Of a stretch of 44,612 nt of DNA, positions 37,100-44,612 are shown piece after piece; the stretch's first letter is position 1, and the number at the start of each line of letters is the position of its first letter. This DNA comes from Bigelowiella natans CCMP2755 (Eukaryota; Cercozoa; Chlorarachniophyceae), in the NCBI GenBank assembly GCA_000320545.1, contig ADNK01000906.1:1-44612 (forward strand). Direction: 5' to 3'. Below the pieces are notes generated by a model. That model made no database searches, was not told where the DNA came from, and saw nothing but the letters and a program-made list of their open reading frames with translations. The position numbers and the translations under genes were made by a program.

Positions 37100-38679
37100 A
37101 TCCTTTGTTGTCGTTCCTCTCCCTCTGCATTGATTGATGCTGCTGGCGATGCTACGACAGGTCTTATGCATCCGCAACCCGTCATCGACTCTTCCGTCCT
37201 ACATCGACTTCATCAGTGCGATAACCTCGGTCCCCCCAGACGACAAAGTGTTCCGTGACAGATTCATGTCGCTTTTCAAGTATTAAGATATAAGTGGGGG
37301 GAGATACGAGAGAAAAAAAAACCAATGCTGTGGCTGTGAAAGAAGGAGAGTTGCGTGTATACGCCAAGAAGAGGAGGAGGAGGAAAGTTGTGATAGTAAT
37401 AGTACTTGCCTCACGTAAATGATTACCGTGGTGCTTTCGTCGGCGCTAAATAACCACAAACACCACCTTCAGGGTTTATAGTGTGCCGTTGCTACGTCGT
37501 TTGGCTATGGAGGTTACAGCAGCATCAGCAGCATCTGGTAGAGTGTTGTTTATGTGTCTTCTTATACCATTTGCTTCGGTTGATAGCTTCAGCGCAAAGG
37601 GGAGAGAAGGGGGATAATATATTTGCGTGTGCATTTTTTTAACTCTCGTCATCTTCCCCGCCCCCCCACTTTTGTCTTCATTCATGTGCAGGCAAGCAAA
37701 GCAGTGATGCCAGTGGCAAGATGCTCCTGCGGTTTTCCGAATGGAAAAAAGAGCCGCATAAAGCGGTATAATTCCCGTTACACTAAACACTAAAATCATA
37801 TGTTGTTAAGGCGGAGCTCCTACATCATCACATGATTTGATATTTCTATATGTTTTTGTGTGTAGATGAAGCGTATGTGTGACTGGACGGGGATTGTGGA
37901 GGGGAAAACAGCAAAGACTGTGGCCGGCACATTGCCAGACGATAAGAAAGCGTCGTCTTTGTCTTCGTCGCAGGTAGAAGGGAAGGAGACAGAACAGCAT
38001 CTCCTTGAGCCCTCCACACAATCAAACAGCTTACACCGATTCCTACGTTTTCCTTTTTTCCCTTACTTATGCTACGTTTGCCCCTGCTACTATTTCACGA
38101 ATTAAGAGAATACATATTCCCTTAGAATGAGAAATAGTGTTTTCCTTACCTGCTAAATTTGAGCCACGCTTGGCTTCGATGAACCGCCTCTGATTCGCAA
38201 TTTCCTGCGACACGACTCGCGCGTCCTTAAAGTCACGTTGCAAAACTAATAAAAATCGGCGTTGTTGAGAATATGAAGGAATCGTAAGCGAATTAATCCG
38301 GTCAATTTGGCGGAAATCTTATCTTAGGACCTGCGATTTAAGAAGAAGGAAAAGCACAAAAACAGGAAAGCGAGTTTCGAGCTTATCCCCGAGAACAAAA
38401 TGCAGGAATATCTTGGTATTGAAGATAGCATATTAACATTCTATATCAATTTATTTCTTTTTGATTTGTCCAAGAATATTGACTTTCCTCGACGAAGGGT
38501 ACAGTGTAAAGTAGAAGGATTTCGATCGAAAATGATTGAACAATATTGTGTGATTATAGTATTTTTTGCCCATGATGCGCTCAGTAGTATTGTGTTCTAA
38601 ATCTGCTGCTGATGTTCTTTCAGGGAAGGCGTTTGACATCTTACAAAAGTACGATGAAGACGGAACAGTTCCACAATAA
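35058..38679 (+). CDS. Membrane-anchored sulfotransferase (PAPS-dependent), 16 exons
   Basis: The protein transfers sulfate from PAPS to an acceptor I cannot identify. It has 382 aa from 16 phase-consistent exons (1149 nt). It starts MWTRVVTALVAQNR, and an N-terminal membrane helix (YGSILGFFLLSSICFI) suggests a type II Golgi or ER protein. The 5'-phosphosulfate loop is FVIGHQRSGTTS (exon 4, 35543-35584). The 3'-phosphate motif is LCIRNPSSTLPS (exon 11, 37161-37279). WIFPGIAKISLDD before the loop and LLRFSEWKKEPHKAMKRMCDW near the C-terminus fit the Sulfotransf_3-like family. A second hydrophobic stretch (SAIIINFIVM) follows the loop. The tail is Lys-rich (RFKKKEKHKNRK). The exon 9 donor at 36769 is GTC. 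Exon 8 is only 21 nt and is the least certain. Confidence 0.87.
35861..36007 (+). repeat. (CT)n-(GT)n-(GA)n compound microsatellite in sulfotransferase intron 5
   Basis: CT, GT and then two GA tracts fill most of the intron that precedes the acceptor at 36024. The CT and GA arms are mutually complementary. Confidence 0.9.
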
Positions 38680-39091
38680 GTGGTGTCGGTGTCACACATC
38701 ATGCCACACATGCTGTTCGAGGTTGCATGTAGGCTTACTAAGCAACTAACCGTCGTGCTACATTAATATATCCATGCCTCACCAATGGCGTGCACAGCAC
38801 TGCTCACTATCTAGATCATCATAAAGGCTATAAATTGCGCACATCTTAATAAATTTGGACGCAACAGCAGATGGCACATTGAATACTAGCCGGTGAAATT
38901 ATGTGTGAGTAGCAGTGATAGAGCCATAGCATGTCATAACATGCGTTATAGCGTCCCAGCTGCTCTGCATGCTTGCACGCGCGCGACATTCGCACCTTGC
39001 TCGCAGCGACCCGTGCGCCAAGCTAGCAAGGCATCAACGTATGTGTGAGAGTGCATGTTGGACTCCGACGTACGAACATCTCGCGGCACTA
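38680..39091. other. Convergent intergenic region
   Basis: This is the 3' flank of the sulfotransferase and of the Arg-rich gene. It contains TCTAGA, ACTAGC and GCTAGC palindromes and GCATGC-like strings, similar to the other 3' flanks. No gene is seen. Confidence 0.5.
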
Positions 39092-39844
39092 TTAGAATCT
39101 AAATACTTTCATGCTGTGGGTGCTGGTATGCGGCAATGATTGAGTCTTTTTGTTGCCACTCTGCTGGTTAATTCTACCGCTGATCCTTCTCCGTCGCCGT
39201 GTTTCTCCCAAGTGTAGTTCTTCTTCTCGTCGCCGTCGCCGTCGAGTTCCTTCTATGTTGCTACTGTCACGGCGTCTCTTGCTGCTGGGTTCATTATGAC
39301 TATGCGCACGACGAGTGCGATCGTGATGATGACGAGGATGATGATGACGGCGGCGGCGAGGGTCACGATCATGGTTACGCAACCCATGGCGGATACGAAT
39401 GCTGTCATCATTTTCATCATCATGAACGTTGTGCTTCGCTGAGTCATCGGTTGTCAGATCTATCACTTCTGAGACGCTGCAGGTAGCCAGGGAAGGAGGC
39501 AACGACGACGACGACGACGAATTTGATTGCACTACTTCTTGTGCGAGCGTTAATGATGTCTCTGAGATAAGGATTTTTAAAAAAAAGGAATAATAATGAT
39601 TTGATTGATTATCGTGACGATTATATAACAATGGTGATGGCCTAGGTAATATTAATGCAACTAACATTTTCAAAACACGCAAAAAGCGAAACTCGTGTTG
39701 TGTTTAAGTTCAATCCATTACGGAGAAACCGAGTATTCATATGTTTCTGGCTACAGAGAGCAACCGGAAAGCATAGAAGATTTGATTCAATTGGCAAAGG
39801 TTTGTTGACTGAGAACGAGGTTTCATTCTTTAGCACTCTTAATG

Positions 39845-39881
<37 letters not shown>

Positions 39882-40862
39882 CTTTGAAATGTTCTGATCG
39901 GCCTGCGGAAAGAAGGCTGCGGCTGTTGTTGCTCCACAAAATAGTTATAGTGTTCTTCTAAGACGTAATCAGGGTCAAAAGGGTTGCCGTCGTTGCTACT
40001 GCTGCTTACACGACTGCTAAAGAAGAAGAACAAGAAGAAGAAGAACAAGAAGAAGAAGAAGAAGAATACGTTAAATTGTCTTCAGGCCATTTCAAAGCAA
40101 AATTAAGATTTTATACCTAAACTTGTTGTTTAGTCTCAGCTGTCTTTCCAACTTATACTCATTTCGCTGATCGTGCAGTCTCGCCTCCTCCTGCCTTTGA
40201 AGAAACCTGCAAATATTCCGGATGTTAGTTGTCATTTGAGAGCTGCCAGACACGATGTGCATATCCCAGTGGATTGTTTTCGAAAGGACCTGTGAGCTTC
40301 TTTGCGCAACTGCCGACCAAAATTGGAGATTTTCCTTTGTCTACTTCTTTTTGACGTCCTCCTTGCACGTGAAAGCACTCTAACCTCGGGGCTAGTCATC
40401 GCCAGCATCAAGCAACCTGCGAAGATACGCATATGGGTCCTTCATTTTCGTTGTATCTAGCGCAGCACGGCCTTTTTTCCCAAGCAATTGCTTGTTTACA
40501 AGGTTGGGTGTGGGCATCCGCGGTACCTTCCCGATGAAGGCTCTTGCTGAATGAAGCGGGTTGAGCGAAAGGGTTCGAGTCGTCTCGGCTGAAGAAGGAA
40601 ATCTTCCAATTGGACAGTAAATCATCCGGGATAGAACTAAATAAAGTACTTCTTATCTTTTGAGGTTCCCATCTTATTCACTCTGTTTTTCCAGGGAGAA
40701 TATGATGACAGTTTTAGTCAAACCTACATCAAAATCTTGTCCAGAAGATTCTCCTCCTTCGACAGAAAAACTCGGCGAATTTCCCTGTTGCCTCTGACCA
40801 GCACAGCAGCTCATCTCCCTGACGGTGTAAGTATGCCGTTTGTGCCCTTTTTCGCTAAACAT
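39092..40862 (-). CDS. Arg-rich protein with SUMO-interacting motif, 5 exons
   Basis: I do not recognise the family. Five phase-consistent exons (40862-40724, 40636-40417, 40206-40117, 40016-39883, 39561-39092) sum to 1053 nt, 350 aa. The middle has a conserved-looking segment (MPTPNLVNKQLLGKKG, then DPYAYLRRFLQRQEEARLHD), a likely helix. The C-terminal exon has SEVIDLTTDDSA, a textbook SUMO-interacting motif (hydrophobic core with trailing acids), followed by Arg/His-rich blocks ([30 protein letters not shown]). These suggest a nuclear, RNA-linked protein. The ATG at 40862 opens exon 1. The splice from exon 1 uses GTTTGA, because the nearer GTAGGT does not keep frame. It diverges from the PGK-like gene. 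Confidence 0.6.
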
Positions 40863-41599
40863 AGCATTATTTTGATAAAAATGTAATCATTTTGAGATTT
40901 CGCTCACACCATCGATATCAAGTAGTATCCTGAAAATGTTACAGAAATGGGAGCAAGTTCGCAGCTAATTTGCATCGTATATCTCTTTCTCATCATGTCG
41001 CTAGTAATATTGGTAGGACGATTTTGTTATTTCGATATGAAGAATTTCCTCCAAAATCTGAATTGCGGCATCTGAATTACAAGGTACTCTGTGGGGTAAG
41101 GGGGGGGGGCGGAAAGGGATCGGTCAGAGCGAAGAAAATCCATTTTATGGGAAGAAGGAGCAAAAATAAAAACTGGGCACAGCCTGTAGAAATTTATTTT
41201 TAGGTTATAGTTCTTTCTCTCCCCTCTGTAGTGGCTGTTGACTGCTTCGAACTCTTCAACGGCCAGCGAGGGTTGTTTTCAGCCAATGGCTGAGGTTTCA
41301 ATGAAGTCATAACAAATGTGTCAAACTCCTCTGTAAGATTCTAGCATAGTGCCACTGTTGAAGCTGGACTCATTTTATGGCCAAGCACTCAGCATTGCCT
41401 TGATGAGCGCTACTGGACAACTTTCTTTGAATAATTATGATTTTTTTGGGCTGGGGAGATGAGCGTCGTCGTTGCTATTGTCTGACACTCGATACTAATT
41501 TTTCTCTATTTTATGCTTCCTTCTTCTGCATCAGAGTGTGTGGAGTGAGAGAGAGCGATATAGAGAGAGAGAGAGTCTCATCAACCAGCCGATAGAAAG
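40863..41599. promoter_or_regulatory. Divergent region upstream of the PGK-like gene
   Basis: This is the intergenic stretch between the Arg-rich gene and the PGK-like gene. A GA tract (about 41544-41576) lies just upstream of the PGK-like ATG. No coding exon is convincing. Confidence 0.4.
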
Positions 41600-42913
41600 A
41601 TGCTTCTCTCCGCCGCCTCCGCAGCACGGAAAGACGAGGCAGCTTGCCCTTCATCGCGTCGCAGACTGGCCCTCCTCATATCCTCCGCTTTGGCGGTCTC
41701 CTTACTCTTTCTCGCACAAGCACCGGATGCTGGCAGGTTGCGACGCTAGCAGCTATAAGTCAAAAGACGTCGTTTTCACCACGATTTCGCTGTTTGGTAT
41801 TCGAACAGGCACCATTTCCCACTTAACAGTATCCACAACCTCCACCTTTCCTGTGCAAAAATTTTTTCCCTCTGTCTTACAACAATCAAATCTCTCTACT
41901 ATTCATGTGTTTAGAATTGGTCGAGCACTGGTATCTACAACCTCATTGGCGCAACAGCAGCAGCTCCCGCGAGGAGGGGCAGCCAAAATGTGTTCATCTA
42001 CCCCTTCCCTAAGAGGGCAGAGGCATACTGGCCTCTTTTCGCCGCACCCACTGCAGCAGCGGCAGCAGCAGCAAGTTCTTCTCGGCGACAACGCCAGGTC
42101 AATGGCAGTTTTTTCCTCAACGGATGATGTTACGTCGAAGAGCATCCTGCTGCGTGCAGAAGAACTTACCAAGGATCTTGAGCTGGAGCAGACTGAGAGC
42201 AACAAGCGGCGGGTAACTTGCTTTTGCCCCCCTTGCTATTTTATTCTTTTCATCGAGCGGAAAGAACAAGTGAATGGACGAATGTATTGTTTTTGTCTCG
42301 TTACTGTCTCATTACTACTGCTGTCTTTTCCTCCTCCCTCCTCCTCCTGCTCGCTCTCTCATATCATAATCATCGCTCACATGACTCATCACGTCTGTGG
42401 CTCCACGCACAGTGTCTTTCCGGGATGGGCGAGGCAGATCTCAGCGGACGTGTGGTGCTCGTGCGTGCGGACTTAAACGTCCCACTGGCTCCTATGCACG
42501 ACGAAGTGCTGCTTGACCAACGGCTTAAAGACGCCATTCCCACCATCCGATACTTGGTAATAACATAGTGATAATTGTAAGGAGGGGGAGGGGGCGTGAA
42601 AGTAGTCTGATTAGTGAAAGGAAATACGACTCCCTATGATGGTCTAACTGCGTGTCAATCAATCCTGTGTGAAATTATCCTGCTGCTGCTGCTGCTGCTG
42701 TTACGGACGGACTATGCTTAGACCTCCTCGCCTAATTCTGTGGCTGATTCTTTATCACTTTGCGGTAATGTGTTGTTTCAGACTCAAAGAGGCGCCAAAG
42801 TGCTTGTGATCGGGCACATTGAGCGCTTGAGAGAAGACGGTCCTCAGCCGGTAAGTAGTAGCACAGTCACTCCCAACGGGGTTAAACCTAATATAATGCT
42901 GCTGCTGCTGCAT

Positions 42914-42959
<46 letters not shown>

Positions 42960-42977
42960 TCTCTCTGTATGTGTGTC

Positions 42978-43017
<40 letters not shown>

Positions 43018-43673
43018 GTGTGTGCAGTCTTATCACAACGCTGCAATTATTTGAAAACTTAGGTATCCCTAGCTCCTGTCGCATCTGCGATGTCGGAACT
43101 CATGAATGAGGTCAGAGAACACCCAACCAACCAACACACGCCATTTCTTACTTTTTATACCATTAGCGAAGAGAGTAGAATTATAGAATAGTAGGGAGGG
43201 GGGTCAGTGAGAGAGAGAGAGAGAGAGTGAAGGGAGGGGGGGGGAGGGTTAGCGGTGATATGTGCAGTGTAAGAAAAAGAAACGATGGACAATCGATGTA
43301 CGCATGTATAACAATAGGTCGTTACCTTCGTGGCAGAAGCACGGGGCCAAAGGTCTTTCTCATAGCACACACACACACACACGCGCGCGCGCAAACATCT
43401 CCAGAAGATGGGGTTTGATTGTCTTTGACTGGGTTCTATCTGTGGATGTGACTTCTGTGCTCTCTCATTCTCTCCCTCTCATTCATTGTACCTCCTCCTC
43501 CTCCTCCTCCTCCTCCTCCTCCTCCTCCTCCTCCTCCTCACACTACTACTACTACTATTACTACTACTACTACTACTACTACTCTAGGTCGAGAAGGTGG
43601 TTGAGACCATGGGGATGGGTACTGTTGTGCTCCTGGAGAACGTGCGACTCAACGATCATGAGCTGTAATTTAG

Positions 43674-43721
<48 letters not shown>

Positions 43722-43879
43722 CATATATTATATATGCATGTAATCCTTTTACTACTAATACTAACACTAATACTACGAATACCATATATATTGTTGCTGC
43801 CAGCAATAGTAGGAATCGTTGATGAATTCCCTCTCCACGATAGTCACCATCGTTTATGATGTTGTTTCACAATTTTCAT

Positions 43880-43913
<34 letters not shown>

Positions 43914-44530
43914 ATGTTCATCTAGGGACGAGAAAAACGACGAGGAGTTTGCAAGGAAGCTGGCCTCCGTGGCTGATATGTACGTGTTGTCATCGTCGTT
44001 ATTATGATGGTGGACTGCTTGAAGAGTTTGTGACAACAATCATCATTACTCTCATCACGATATGTTTGATGTCGCCGAGTACGAGTGAGAACAGAAGAGT
44101 CATATCACACCCACCCATTCACATCACTGCATTTCACAATCCCTCCTCTTTCATCCTCCTCCTCCTCCTCTCCTTGGCCTTTCTGCTTTGCCGACAATGA
44201 TCCAACCACCATCACTACTAGTTTCGTTATGGACGACTTCGCAGATGCACATCTCAACTTGGCGTCTACTGTTGGAGGTGAATAACAATAACAACAATGA
44301 CAACACGACAGCGATTTGTAATTGTTCCTGCTGATGATGATGTTGTTGTTGTTGTCGTTGCTGTTGTGTGTGTGTGTGTGCGTGCGTTGTATTATTCCAA
44401 CCGATGTGTAATTGGTGTGTAATAATGAATGAATGAATGAATGAATGATGAGCAACAACAATTAGTGACAAAGTACTGTGAGATCAACGTCGCTGGTCTT
44501 CTGGTAGAGAGTGAGCATAAACACCTTGAG
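41600..44530 (+). CDS. Phosphoglycerate kinase-like protein with N-terminal presequence, 3' end outside window
   Basis: Nine exons are visible, all in phase: 41600-41736, 41915-42212, 42413-42556, 42782-42850, 43063-43110, 43588-43664, 43926-43985, 44222-44277 and 44466-44530. The last ends at a donor, so the gene continues past the window. The N-terminus has RRRLALLISSALAVSLLFLAQA, a signal-like segment, then a Ser/Gln-rich stretch, as in secreted or plastid-imported proteins. PGK landmarks are GRVVLVRADLNVPL, LLDQRLKDAIPTIRYL, GHIERLRED (usually SHLGRP), VSLAPVASAMSELM, VVLLENVRL and KLASVADMY. The next motif is FADAHLNLASTVG where functional PGK has FGTAHRAHASTVG, so the substrate-binding Arg is absent. 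The exon 7-8 junction is ambiguous by a few residues. Either a divergent or an inactive PGK paralogue is possible. Confidence 0.82.
43492..43540 (+). repeat. (CTC)n microsatellite in PGK-like intron
   Basis: The CTC tract is followed by a CTA tract that runs into the acceptor at 43587. It lies in the intron before the VEKVVETMGMG exon. Confidence 0.9.
43676..43712 (+). repeat. (AT)n microsatellite in PGK-like intron
   Basis: The AT tract begins about 10 bases after the donor at 43665. Confidence 0.9.
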
Positions 44531-44612
44531 GTAACTAGAAGTAGTAGTAGCAATACTACTAGTAGTAGGTGCTGCAAGAAGGAGGAGGGGAGAGAGAGAG
44601 GGGGGGGGGGGG

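Noticed and set aside
43492-43587. CRISPR-like or minisatellite array
   Set aside because: It is a simple tandem trinucleotide tract with no unique spacers.

Overview
This 44.6 kb window is nuclear DNA of an intron-rich eukaryote. Coding sequence is split into many short exons (one is 29 nt) by GT-AG introns that commonly contain dinucleotide and trinucleotide microsatellites. The first 200 bases and the last 20 are homopolymer-rich and look like contig edges. Two gene models begin with a hydrophobic signal-like segment, and in one of them (an ABC1 kinase) a Phe follows a small-residue cleavage site. That resembles the bipartite presequence of complex red-derived plastids. With the strict strand alternation of genes and the intron density, I infer a photosynthetic stramenopile, possibly near brown algae. 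No rRNA or marker gene in the window confirms this.

Twelve gene models alternate strand without exception. (1) Unrecognised gene, minus, 306-1556. (2) Cytosolic-type glycyl-tRNA synthetase, plus, 2267-9129, 29 exons. (3) Unrecognised gene with short introns and a probable C-terminal membrane segment, minus, about 10345-11985. (4) Mitochondrial 2-oxoglutarate/malate-type carrier, plus, 12421-15946, 12 exons. (5) Low-complexity disordered protein, minus, 16592-17812. (6) Weak ORF, plus, 17984-18579. (7) AGC-type Ser/Thr kinase with an N-myristoylation signal, minus, 19122-22311, 12 exons. (8) Protein with an N-terminal membrane segment, Tudor-like domain, acidic tract and HSP20-like domain, plus, 23157-27478, 14 exons. 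(9) ABC1/ADCK (UbiB-type) kinase with a plastid-like presequence, minus, 28402-34585, 24 exons. (10) Membrane-anchored sulfotransferase, plus, 35058-38679, 16 exons. (11) Arg-rich protein with a SUMO-interacting motif, minus, 39092-40862, 5 exons. (12) Phosphoglycerate kinase-like protein with an N-terminal presequence, plus, 41600 to the window edge.

I built each multi-exon model by hand from splice sites and reading-frame phase. For genes 1, 2, 4, 7, 8, 10 and 11 the summed exons are an exact multiple of three. The 3' flanks of genes are rich in CTAG and other short palindromes and differ from the microsatellite-rich introns. Several divergent promoter regions share a CTGCGACA motif.

The genes are mostly unrelated housekeeping or signalling functions and form no operon or cluster. 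The most unusual items are the PGK-like protein that lacks a substrate-binding arginine, the TM-Tudor-acidic-HSP20 architecture, frequent GTC donor sites, and very short introns in two unrecognised genes.
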